In this document: piece by piece, positions 11,549-23,632 of the stretch
How the letters are laid out: the number at the start of each line of letters is the position of its first letter
Position numbering within the stretch: the first letter of the stretch is position 1
From: Mariannaea sp. PMI_226
Lineage: Eukaryota > Ascomycota > Sordariomycetes > Hypocreales > Nectriaceae
Reading direction: 5' to 3'
Length of the DNA: 64,000 bases
Assembly (NCBI GenBank): GCA_024336345.1
Contig: JANFOG010000005.1
Coordinates: forward strand, 1,364,001-1,428,000
The notes under the pieces: model-generated
What the model was told of the DNA's origin: nothing
Seen by the model: only the letters and a program-made list of their open reading frames with translations
Database searches by the model: none
Made by a program: the position numbers and the translations under genes

Positions 11549-13200
11549 ATCGGGCTAGATTGAGGCGGGAAGCTTTTGAAACGAGCAGCTGAATAGTTAT
11601 GTGATTATGAAAACCGCTCTATGACTCTTAGTTCGAAAGGATAGGAGGAGGGAAACCGCTAACCAAACATTATTGGTGGACTGGGTGTGATTCAAACATG
11701 TTGAGGGAGACTCGTGCTGCGTCTAGTCAGCAGATGTGAGCGTGGAAACTCGGGAGGTGTTTGGTCAATGACTTTGGAAAACGAGGCAGGGCCCTACGTA
11801 CAATAAGGGAGACCGGGTCTCTTCTTTTCATCTCTTTCTCTTTAAGATGCACTTTACTTTTTTTGTTCTTGGTTTGCGATTCATTTTTCATTTATATACC
11901 TACATTACGAGCACTCATCTAGAAGAATCCTTTCGTGTGTTTCTTCATCTACACTTGCAATGGAATAGCTAAGTCTGTTACTGAATTAGGAGGATGGATG
12001 GATGGATGGGTGGTTGACCTTGGTGTTTCCTAACCAACGTCGACTCACTCCAGGCACTACCATACCCTCTGCTCTTGAACTATGATCGCTTGACGTATTT
12101 TATTGTTATGTCTCATTTTTTGTATATAATGCAATTCCTCGAAAGGGGGATGTTTCATAACTCCCAACCAACATCTCATCACACATCATGATGATGTTAA
12201 ATGGGAGTTCTAGCATATGAATATCTTAAGCTCACGACATTGTCATACTCCCTCGTTCAGTTAGTGGCCCATGTAGTCTTCAGTGTATCTCGCAAATGCT
12301 AATAGATAAAGCGAATTGTCGAAAGTCGTGCAAACCATCTCATAGCAGGCCGCTGTTTGTTCTCCAGCGCTCAAATGGTTAGCTGACTTCCTATGCAACA
12401 AGCTTCACCTGATACTTCCCATTGTGATATGTGAATAATATACTTTACAACTGAGCTCCAATTGTCACAGCAACGAGATGTGTTCCCTCTTTCAGGATTA
12501 CTTGGTCATATTTTGAAATCGGTCAGCTCAAAACTTCCTCTTCAAATAAAGCGATGTCACCTCAGAATGAACGATGAAATTGTTTGCGACAGTTTTTGTA
12601 TTGTCTGCCATTCATGGCCTCTCAACTACAATTGTCTAAGCGAGTGGTATCTTTGGTATTTCCATGTTTCTTCCACCCTTGCAGGTCGCCTTTCATGCGC
12701 CTGGCAAATTCATCCTCGAATACAGTCCCGCTGGCAGCAGTGAGCCAGTTTCGGGCTTATTCCTTTGAAGAGGGCCTTTTGTTTCCATTTCCCATCGTGG
12801 TCAACACGAGGCTCTCCCTAGCGAGCGACTCAGTGCATGGATTCTTCTCCTCCAACTCCCTGCCATGCACGAATTAACCTCCTCTGCATTGTATACATTA
12901 TTCTATCAGATTGTAACCCGTCCCTCCGAATTATATGCATTATGGGGGACCGGCTTCCACACCCATATCCCATTATTACAACCTTCCGTCCGTCTGACGG
13001 CCCGGCGTCAGAATCCAGTTTCTGCCGTGAACCACCGAGTTGCGCCGATTCGCCATACCGATGAATGCCAAAGATTTTTTGAAGAAAAATATAGACCATC
13101 GAAAATTAAAGTAAGTTTTTCCGGGAATCGTGGATTCGTGAAAAGTCTCGACGCATCACGCGCCAAGGTAAGTTTGGTGACAAGAGAGGCGAAGCCGAGC
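11549..13200. other. Convergent intergenic region, CaM kinase / AUR1
   Basis: This is the 3' flank of both genes. A GGAT tetranucleotide run lies at 11992-12011, and T-rich stretches near 11860-11910 and 12110-12130 could serve 3'-end formation. Frames at 12462-12877 and 12865-13584 look non-coding, the latter being partly antisense to AUR1. Confidence 0.55.
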
Positions 13201-14627
13201 TTATTGTCGCACCACCACCACTTCGCTAAGTTCGACGTCTCGTGGTGGCACACTGCCGTCCCAAATCTTACCATTCTCTCCTACGCCCATGACCAACATG
13301 CCTGGAATAGTCTCCTCCGAGAGGGTTGGGCTCAAGGTTCCACTGCTGGAACTGCAGCTGGATGTGCTGCCCACAGTCCAGCCGTCACTGGAGTCGGCTC
13401 TGCGACGGTCCAAGATTCCAAGGTTAAGAAATTCGCCGTACTCTTCGTCAGTGATTCTGCTCTGGTTTCCGTATTCGACAAAATCATACTCCCAGCGGGT
13501 GATTTTGCCCTCCTGGCGTTGGGGCAGCCATCTGCTCTTCACAACGTAAAAGAAGGCCGTGGCGATGAGACCTCCACATACTAGATCAATGGCGTAGTGG
13601 TGACTGAGATACATGGTGGCCCAGCAGACCCAACCAGCGTAGATGATGAAGTAAGTTCGGAACTGGGGGAAGCAGTGCGACATGAAGAGAGCCTCCAAAA
13701 CCGCATTGGCAGCGTGAAGGGAGGGGAAAGCGCCAAACGGCAGTGGCGCAGTGCTGAAGTTGGTTGTGTACATGTCAAATCCTAGAATCTCATCGATACG
13801 AGCAAGACCAGCAGGAGATCCAGGCATGCCATAGGCCGCAGGGGCTAAACCGTGCTCGTTCTCATACCAAGGTGGAGTGCAAGGGAAGATGAGCTGGATG
13901 GTGACGCCAAGGATGCTCATCCAGCCAAAGGTTCGCGCGAAAACGGGAGCCGATCCTGGGGCAGCAAAGATGAACATCAAAAGGGGGACCACTGCAGGGG
14001 CACCAAAATGAGCTAATCCATAGGGCAGCCAGGCGAGGATATCGAGCACGTAATGCTTATGGGCGGAGAGGATGTTGGAGAGATTGGCACCATAGAGAAC
14101 ATTCTCCAGAGCGGGTAACACGCGGACCCAGATATGAGGACGATACTCATAAGGGATAAAACTGGACATTCGTTAGGAGAAAGCCAGAGTAATACAGTGA
14201 GGTCCACTTACCGACTACAAAAGAAATAGAGTAACCAAACCCAGATTGCTAACGATGGCAGGAAGAATTGTCGAGTCGCTGGCATCAGTGCAAACCAGAC
14301 ACCGCCCATCAAGGCGAGAGTCTTGAGGCCAGGGGCAGGAGGGGAGACCCAGAAGGAGAAGAGAGCAACGAGGACCAGGAAGACATATTGCAAATCTGAA
14401 GTGCGATATTTGTGTCGCTGCAGGTCACGGACACCGTCCCAGGCATTGAATGAGGTTTTGAGACTGGTGATATCCTCGAGACCATGGGCTCTCGCTCTCG
14501 ACTTGCTGCGCGCTCGACCGATTCGGTATCGTTGGGGGCCGGTGTTGAGGAAAGGCAAGTTGAAATGCTCAGGCCATAGCAGCTGCAGCTTGGGCTTGCC
14601 CGAGAGGGAGGCAGAGAAGTCGTTCAT
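13201..14627 (-). CDS. aur1: Inositol-phosphorylceramide synthase catalytic subunit (Aur1)
   Basis: Exons 14627-14212 and 14161-13201, joined across a 50-base GTAAGT intron with a CTAAC branch site, give 458 residues. The enzyme transfers phosphoinositol from phosphatidylinositol to ceramide in the Golgi; it is essential for fungal sphingolipids and is the target of aureobasidin A. The sequence has several hydrophobic helices and the lipid-phosphatase-like motifs GAFPSLHA and YLSHHYAIDL. The likely catalytic triad is H288, H327 and D331; its 39- and 4-residue spacing matches that of the yeast enzyme. The N-terminus is cytosolic and basic. The C-terminus is polar and Ser-rich, as in other filamentous fungi. 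There is nothing unusual in the catalytic core. Confidence 0.96.
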
Positions 14628-16997
14628 TGTTCAACACGCAATCTGAGGTATGAGAGGTGAAAAAAGGAGGCGTCGCGGAATGGTGCCAAGGTTGCCAGGT
14701 AGAAAACTGTGTGTTGATGACCCAAATAATATCAATACCCAAATGCTACCTCATAATCCAAGTAATCCAGTGAATAACGGTTTACACGAGGCTGTTGAGT
14801 CGTTCGTATCGTTGCTGTAATTTGTTCCAAGTCGTCTGCAAGCAGTCACCGTCGCAACGTCGGGCGGAAGTGCAAGGGCAGGATAAGGTAGCACGCGACA
14901 GGACGCTACACAGAGACGAAGGGCGGATTAGTCGAGCTTCAAACCCAAGAGAGGGAGCGAATTTGGATTTTGAAGTCGTAATGGGAGAGGAAACCGAGTT
15001 CCGAGGAGAGGGGTGGAGGAGGGAGGAAAAGGAAGAGGTTAATTAGGAATGGGAGGAGAGGAGTAGAGGAAGTAAGAAAAGAGGTATGGGGAGTAAGGGA
15101 AGTAAAGTAAGTAAGTGGAGGAGGAGTGGAGGGGATCGAGGATGATGACGGTGCCGGGACCACTGGTGGTGCAAGGCAGGCGCAGTGGTGCATGTTTTTT
15201 TCTGCTCTCCTTGGCACACTCCCATACTGAACGTATGCTCAAGGTTCTGCTGGTTAGGTGCCCACTGGGATGGGCTCTTGGGTCCAGTGTCGGCTCCTTG
15301 TTTGCCCCGACACGCTCCTTACAAATTTCCTCCGCCCCCTCCGCTATGCCTACGATGTACAGTGCGTGCGCTGCACCAGCAGGGCCAAGGGGGGCGTGCA
15401 CGCGCGAGAACAAAATTGCACCCCAGCGCTAGCCAAAGGAAAGGAATTTTTTCGTTGGCATTTTCTAGCGGGATTTTACAGGGCCCCTTGTGCTGCCACA
15501 GGGCATGCTCACAGGGCTCTTCAGTGGATTTTGAAATCAGGGCTTGATGCCTGAGAGTCACCACAGTTGGATTAGCTGGTGTGTCATTGGCTCCGGATGT
15601 TGCGGGAAGGGTATCAGATACAAAGTCCAAAAGTATAGTCTCCACAGACCCTGCGAAATTGCACTGGGGCGACAGCTGATCCCTGATTGGTGATTTTATG
15701 CTAGGCGTTGGCTTGAAGTTTTCTGCTGGTGCAGTACATAGTACTATACTACCGCTCAAGCAGGCGGCCCTTTACCGAGACCCTCAGAACGATGGCCGAC
15801 TCAGTAGGGGCGGACTCGGGTGAGCCGCGTCTTTGTCCGATTGAAAAAACGGGGGGGACTACTGATAGTGGTCAAGCAATTTTTTTTCCCTCTTCCCTTT
15901 CATTTCGATTCCGCTCACGACGGAAAGCCTTGAAGGATTGTTCCTCAGATTAAGAGTATGGCGGAGCTCCGGACTTTGCTGTAACCCGACATTCGGGAGG
16001 TATTGCGGTTAATTTCCCGAAGCTTGCGCCAACATACCCCTGGTCTAGGCGATTGTCGCGTGAGAGCGGCTGAGTGTATTTCGATACGTGGAGGTCGACT
16101 GAAATTAAAATCAATTGATGCTCGTACGAAACAGATCCATGAGGCAGGCATTCTGTTTCTTTGGGTGACCTCCGCGTCTAATCTGCGTGGCCTCGGTACG
16201 AAATACGTCCAAGTCAAACCTATCTCACACACAAGACAAGGTAATTCAAACCCCGCGACTGTGGGAGGCAACCCATCGATCCCTGCCAAATTGTGATTTA
16301 CGCGCCCAGATGGCCCACGTAATCTGTTAGACTTTGGTGTCTTAAGCGAGCCACTTTAGGTGGTGACTTAGGTGTCTTACTGCTATGTAGCATAAGGAAA
16401 CTACAGTATTATCATGGTTATGGCAGAAGAGCTAAACATTCGGCGTGTACCTCGCAGTGCTAGTACATAATTCCCCTCCGCACACTCTGCAGCAACTCAC
16501 GGCAAATAAAATCATCCCCATGGTCTAGAAACAAGATTTTGGGCTCCGGACTGTGCATCATGGATGGATGCCAATTTGTTGGTAGTTGTGGATTCCCTGG
16601 CAAGTGAGCGTGAGATTGTGAAGGGGTGAACTCGTTTGGCGACGTGGACTCCAGTACTGTGCTTGTCTCCGCCAGCAGCAGCCCCTGGTGTAATATTCTC
16701 ACCTCAGCATCAAGTCTCCGTCTTCCTTTGGGACAGCCTCAGATAAAACACCAGCATCGCCAAACTAGGTATTTGTTTCGACGACGATGCCATTGTGGCT
16801 GTTCTATGGAGTGTACGTCACTCAAGCTGCTGCTTAGCCTTGCACAGCCTCTCCTTGTCCTGACGGAAATCCCATGCTCAGCTGGGAAAAGATGCGACAA
16901 AGAATGTGGCACAGCAACAAATGATTTGACATGCTGCAGCTCTAGGACATGACTTACTCCGTAGTCTGCCAACTAATTACCTCCTCTGGATGTGTGT

Positions 16998-17026
16998 TAC
17001 GTATGTATGTACGTACGTACGTACAT
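16998..17026 (+). repeat. GTAC/GTAT tetranucleotide repeat
   Basis: Seven or so tandem ACGT/ATGT steps; partly self-complementary. Confidence 0.8.
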
Positions 17027-17118
17027 GCGTAAGGCACGAAGCCATACATTATACGTACGCAACGCATTCTTGAATCCAGGACAAGCCGCCACGTGAAGCC
17101 TCAAGAGGTCAAACCACT

Positions 17119-17139
17119 GGGGGGGGGGGGGGGGGGGGG
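17119..17139 (+). repeat. 21-base G homopolymer
   Basis: An unbroken run of 21 G in the gene-poor stretch. Confidence 0.9.
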
Positions 17140-18940
17140 ATAAGGTCGGGTCGAGGTTGATTCCTAGCTCCGCAACGTGAAATTGATGCCAACCATCTGG
17201 GGGCCTTGCACTGCACATGAACACGCCACTGTTGGAGGGCATGACGCTTAAAAGAAAGAAAATGTGCCGAAAACGTGGAACAAACTGCTGGACATCGTGA
17301 GACATCTAAACACCGGTTCGACATATCCATGGCCACCACCTGGACTTGTACGAGGAGACGAGTCAACTACAGGACATCACAGATTACTATGAGTCGAGAT
17401 ATGACGGATCGGCATCATTAATTAGCAGATAGACGGTCAATATGTATGATTTCGAAAACTTTGGGCTTACTGTGTAGCACTTAATTAAATTCTTATTTAG
17501 TTCGAGATCTACCATCGCATTGGTTGATGAACCGTGAACCTGGTGTTGATAGTGATGGGCGCAGCGGCGAACCACAGCCTGGGAGCTCCCCATAAAGATG
17601 CGGATGTGGGTGTGGATGGTACCTGACCCATTTCCCACGTCCCCCCCGAGAATGGAGTGCAATTCTTGATGACGATATCGAGACAAGGGCATGCAGGAGA
17701 AAGAGAAAGAGAAAAAAAAAAAAGAAGCAATAGTCCCACTGACGAAGTTTCATACGCATATCTGATTTGATGAAGTAGAACATCTTTCAAGGCAATACCC
17801 ATATTTTTCTCTTCCTCTTTTTTTTTCCCCTGCTCTACACACGCCAATGCATCTCTCCGAGGCTCGAAGATCCAAGCAAGACGCCAAGACTCGAAGGTAC
17901 TTCCACTACAAGTACTTTTGTCTTTCGCCTTTCACTCGTTCCTTCGCAACGGAATGCACTTTTCCCTCTCGCTTTGCTCGCTTTTTCTGTTCATCAGGCA
18001 GTTTGGACGAATTAATACATAGTACTGTATGCAATAATCTGCGTCGCTAGCTGATAGGCTTACTTGGCTCTTGTGCTATAGTAAGTTGCGGCCGCCCTTA
18101 TTGATAGGATCACATTTACATCAATGACCCCTTGACGCCTCTCCACACCAATATCCTGGCCACATACATTGTACAGCACCGTGCCCCCTCGGATGTACCT
18201 CCAGTGCAATTTCTTCGTTCCTCGGTACTTGAACTGATACATGGAAATTATTTATGAGCGTGGCTCCTGTCCTCTCAGCCCAAGGTCAAGCCTTGCCATC
18301 TCCCAGCAACAAAGCTTGGGGCATCATGCACGGCAAACACAAATTATCCTAACCGAGCGCATCCAATCAAACAGCTGGACAATACGGCTGTTGCCTCGCC
18401 CCAAGGATGAAGTGGTGTGAATGCCGTAGATAGCCTCCGTCTTATTATTCTAGTTTCGTCTTTCATAAATATGCAGAGTCCGTCCTAATGGACAACGAGG
18501 TGCTTACGGCATCATAATCGTCCAATGGTTCCCTTAGGCCCACTGTCTGTCCTATTGCTGCACCTCAGCCAGGGACATTTGTCTTTGGAACCAGGTGCCT
18601 GTGACGGCGAGTGCTACACTGACTGCAGCAGTGATAGACTGCACACATAGTCCAAGCGGAGGAGCGCCATATATCGTCACCACCATGGCTGACGAGCTGC
18701 GCAGTGACTGAGGTGTATCTCAAAATTATCACACATGATGCACTCCCCTCCGTACCCCCGTGTCCAATCCGAAAAGCTCAGAATCTCAAGGGATCCAATT
18801 CCCACGCGACCTCAAACCGAACTCTCTGCGTGGCTAAAGCTAACTCACCCGTCACTGAGGAGACACACAGTCCTGCAACAGGGGTCCGCTGGCCACTCGC
18901 CCGGTCTATCCGGCTGGAGCGGTTAGCCCCCCCTCTTCGC

Positions 18941-18960
18941 TCGCTCGCTCGCTCGCTCGG
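18941..18960 (+). repeat. CTCG tetranucleotide repeat
   Basis: Four to five tandem TCGC steps. Confidence 0.75.
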
Positions 18961-21900
18961 TCAACGTCGCCTGAGCCATGGGAAAATCATGGACCAGGAG
19001 CCCAGTCCGTACTGGGTATTGGAGCTTGTGCCTTAGGTTAAAGCCGGCAAAGCCTCAACTCCCAGCCTGTGACGTAGTCCACGGCGTTTGGTTGGTGCCG
19101 AGCCCGATCGACTCAGCAAACCTCCGTCCGTGCCATGGGCATTTTTTTCCATGTGCTAATATTTCATATTACGTAGCTTGTGATTATGGGCTGTACTCCA
19201 TCACACATTTGGTTCTAGCACAACGCGACAGATGCGATGCGCGAAAGTGCGCGAGGTGATGAACACGCTTCTATAGGGCAAGTAAGTGGATATGGACAAG
19301 TCACAACGGCCTCGAGTGTTTCGCAACGGGAGCGACATGAGTTACCGAGGAGAATGGCAGGGATCGATAAGATTTGGGAGGGATATCTCAGAATCAGCGA
19401 CAGGGGTACGAAACCGTATCTCTCGTGACAACCGTCTGCCCTCATGGAGCGGAGAGCCTGGACCATGCTCGCATTCCACTGAGCGGATGAGTGAGAGGGG
19501 GGAGGGCGGGGGTCCCTGGCTTGTTTTGGTGCTTCAATTCACGCCGAACAAACAGCTTAGTCAAGTCTGCCGCGCGCGACTGTTCAAGTGTAGGGCGGAT
19601 ACAACTTCAAGTCTATGTTAGAGCACAGTACATACCGTAGTTTGTTAGTGGAGCTTCATTAAGACCTGCCAGGGCTCTTAACCTTTGAGACACTCCCTAC
19701 CTAGCTACCTACATCCACGCAGCAGCATCTAAACAGATGGGCAGAGCTTTGCCAAATGTTTTGAGACAGTGACGATCTGAGAGGGATGGAGGACCGCCTT
19801 TTTGTTTCGCTCACGGAGGTACTCCATACATGTTTCTCTGGTTTCCGTTTGAGCTCGCGTGACTGTTTGATAGAGGCATGGACTGGCTGTCTGAGTGAGT
19901 GAGTGACTGATCGTTGATCATGGTCGCTCGCCAAGGCCCTCGGCCAAGGAGCCTAAACAAATCCGTACGGAGTGTTCCGTGCCGCTGCCCTCTAGCTCTA
20001 CATCCATCACAATGAGTGGCTCGTGTGCGACTGTAAGTAGGTGCTACATTATTAGCAGTCGCATACCAATATCCTCTGCTCTAACATTGTATGTAAATTC
20101 CTTCCGTCGCTCTTATACACTAAGGCACGGGCATATAGAAAGAAGAATGTTTATTCACCTACTTTACTCTAGGTGGGCAGATATGTTGTGACCAGTAGCC
20201 TTCAATCCCCTTGTTTGTTGCGTGTTTCTCCTTGCATCAGGAGCGTTATTCGAGCTCACGGTGAAGAAGGTTTGCTACACGGCGTCTTCCATAGTCGAAG
20301 TTTCATTAGCCCTGCTTTGCCTCTCTACACGGTATACCTAGCCACATGTTAGTGGTGTGTAGCTGGATACCTGTGGAAGTGAAGGCGCTAGTCAAAGAGC
20401 ACTATCAGATGGGATACCCAACCAACATGCAGTAACTAGCACATACTGAGGAGATACGCGGAGTCTCATGTTGATCAACCGCGAGGAGGGGCACATCCGT
20501 ATTTCGGTTCACAATAAGCAGCGCACACAAGGGAGAGAGAAAGAGAGAGGTGAAACATGAGAAGAGATGATATCCAAACCGAACAAACCAAACGGCAGTC
20601 AGCACGGTGGTATTCTAATCCGGCATTTGCGTATTGGTCTAATGCGAAAAGGCGGCGCTTGCTTGTGGTCTGGTGCTAGCCATCCATCCCTCTTTGTCCA
20701 TGTGCTGCAGGAGCTTGCTTCAAGCTACCTCCCAGCTCGCCCCGATCTGTTGAAGCACTGACGTTTTTTTGGTGTGTAGGCGCCCTGAGCCTTTGTTCAT
20801 GTGTGGCTGGAAAGCAAGCGATAGCATTTTTAGTTCACTAGTATGTATCCTTGGTAGCTCGATAAATGTGACGCTGTTTTTGTTACTTTGTGGTTGTGGA
20901 GGGCGGGTGGGCGACACGACATCCCTTGCTAGACGGACGATTGTGCGGTCTAGATTGTATCGTGTGCTGAACGATGACGAGGACCTCCCCTCGCTTCCCT
21001 GCGCGTGTTTGACCAAGCATGCAATCCTACGATTCATTTTTTTTTTTTTTTCAGCCAACGTCGAGATACCAGTGTTCCAAGTACACCTAGCTTCCTGCAT
21101 GGCATCCAATGTGTATCAAGGCTGAAGGCAGGCAGGCAGGCATCCTTGCACACAACCTACGCAATGGCGCATATATCAGGATTTATTAAAAGCAACATCA
21201 TCCAATTATTACATACCTACCATGCGCTTGAGAGGCCACGCACTAGTAACCGAGGCAGAGGCCCAGCTTTGGCGAGCTCTTTCTCATTAAGCTGTCATAT
21301 CATTAATACATCACCTGCATGTTCTGCAACGGTGTGGCTTGATCATCCTCAGAGCTTGAGAGTCACAGAAGTGTGAACGCTAATGCAGAATGGTCCCCTT
21401 GTCGGTGGCCGTGTCTTCCCACTCGTTCGTTCAACTTCACAGGAGGCTTTCCTCTGGTTTCCTTCTTTTTATGCTTCTTCCCTTTCAGTAAGTAATTCTG
21501 GATGTCTCGGCCGATTTGTCGGGTTCCGCATCTGAGCACATCTGATGGCGTACATGGGATGCTTGGGCTCTAATTTTTTTGTGGCTACACTACCTACAGG
21601 AGAAAATAAGTAGATCTAGCTAACCGTGCATGACACACTTTTTTCTTCCATTCAGCTGCAAGGAAAAACGTAATTGACAATTAAGGAACACTCCCTTTCT
21701 CGGCCGTTGGCCCGTGACCGGTAGTTTTCGGCCGGGACTTGTCGGTGTAGGAGCAAGCGTCGCCGCTCTGATGGGACGATGCCATGGGAATTAGCCCTTG
21801 CCTTCTTGCCTTGGTCATGGGGGTGGTGGTGGTGGTGGTGTTATTGTTGTTATTGCTGTCATGCCCGGTGCTTCCGGGTTCCGAAGAGACTGTCATCACC

Positions 21901-22297
21901 CTTTCTGGTGTCATGGGACTTCTCTAGCAAACGTAGTTACTGCAACTCATCTTTTGCAGCCCTTCGGCATCTGGAGGGTTTGTGGGGTGGAGGGGCGGGC
22001 GCTCTGGAGAGTGGCTCGTAGCTCCACGATGGGATTGAAAATTACCCAAACCATCACGTCTGTATGATTTTTGAGGCTTTAATGTGCTGATCTTGGTCAC
22101 GGAATACTCGGAAAACATGCAGGTTCTTCTGCAATCTCCTGTTATCATCTGTACACGTGTGATCATTGATTCCTCATCCGTGACACAGCTCTCCGTCTTG
22201 TAGATTTGCTCCGATCTGTATGCGAAGTTAGTGAAGTTGCACTACCTAGATGCCCACTACGTACTCACATGGGCCATAGGCGGCTATCCTGTCTTTA

Positions 22298-22321
22298 TTG
22301 TTGTTGTTGTTGTTGTTGTTG
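22298..22321 (+). repeat. (TTG)n microsatellite
   Basis: Eight tandem trinucleotides in non-coding DNA. Confidence 0.85.
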
Positions 22322-22449
22322 TATTTACGACTTAAAGCATTGGTTATTGCCTTGGGTCGCAATGCCTCCCTGCTGAAGCCTGGATCCAATTCTATGACTG
22401 TGATATAACCCTTACATAGCGATTTATCCCGGCATGAACCTATCGCCAT

Positions 22450-23300
22450 TCAGGCTGGATTGTGAGACAACCCCAAATTCAGGCCATTCGTAAGACATAC
22501 CAACCACAGTACATGACCAGGAGTATCCTTTTTTGATTAGTAGACCCCGATCGATGTGAGATAGTGCACTCAATATACTTGAGGCGTAGGAGATCGACAT
22601 CACCGCTGATCCTGTGAATCCGGGGGAAAGCGGTCAAACATGTCAAGTGGCCTGAATAGGTGGATATGGAGGACTCTTAGATTATTGGTGTGTTATTGAA
22701 TGTATTAAGAGAATTTAAATCTATGACGCTCACTTTATATCAAGTCGCTTGGGGTGAGACTGCTTAAGCTAGGGAGTCTGTTTAGAGGCAGATATAGTAT
22801 TCGAAAATCCCATTGAGCCTGGAGGAATAAAGTCGCCGGCTCAAGTATAGTAGTACCCAGTCTATAAGTCAATCAATGCGATTGGCCTATTATTCGAGCC
22901 TATGATGACATTTCAATAGAGACTTGCGCAGATAGCTTCTTACAATATGCAGTCAATTTCATTGCGTTTCTTCGAACTCAAGTATGCAGCGCTAACTAGG
23001 TATACGCTGAGAGACCTAGTTCTTATTATCGATTTGTTTCGGTTTTCTCGGGCTGAGGATACAGAGTCGGATACTCAGCACCGAGTCTAGAGATACATTC
23101 ATCGAGTCACGACGAAAGGCGTGTTTGGCGTAGACAACACAACCAGCCCCTCAGGCACCAGATAGATATGCGATCGGTCAACTTGGTAGGAGAAATGCTT
23201 TGTCCTATGGATAGTACTTGTACAAAACAGCTACATATCATCACATTTTGTTTTCCTTTCCACTAGTTTCAATGCCCAACTGCGTTCATCTTGAGTTGAG
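22450..23300. other. AT/TpA-rich block, possible decayed mobile DNA
   Basis: Base composition shifts toward A and T with many TA steps, and no frame exceeds a few dozen codons. This is what repeat-induced point mutation leaves behind, but I see no terminal repeats or transposase remnants, so the origin is a guess. Confidence 0.3.
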
Positions 23301-23632
23301 TTACCTGGCCAAGGAAGAAATCTTTCCTGGGCCGTCATAATCCCCTTGACTTCAAAAAGAATTTTTTTAAAAAAAAAAAACACCCCCCGCTAACGCCATG
23401 CCACCGCATCCAAGAGGCTAGGTGCCTCTTCACGGTTTCGTAACATCTGGTCCAGTTGATGTAGCTTGGAAGAAGAGCTTCAACCGGTTCCATCAAGAAT
23501 GGCATCCAAAGTGGATGGCAATTCACTTTTACACCTCTCACGCCTGAGCCCCTATCATGCCGAAAACGCGACATGATTAAAAACCGTTCATCGCCTGCTG
23601 TACTTATGGTAGTAGGAAGGTCGACCTCGCAC

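Larger units (their letters stand above)
14628..23632. other. Nine-kilobase stretch without a convincing gene
   Basis: The first 600 bases are the AUR1 leader (CT-rich on the minus strand). Beyond that, all frames are short, overlap each other and lack recognisable domains or paired splice sites. The stretch contains simple repeats (GTAC at 16998-17026, a G tract at 17119-17139, CTCG at 18941-18960, TTG at 22298-22321) and a block rich in TA and poor in long frames at about 22,450-23,300. I cannot exclude non-coding RNAs or decayed mobile DNA. Confidence 0.5.

Noticed and set aside
16200..16290. Possible tRNA-like segment with GGTTTGAATT on the minus strand
   Set aside because: B-box match is poor and no cloverleaf can be drawn.
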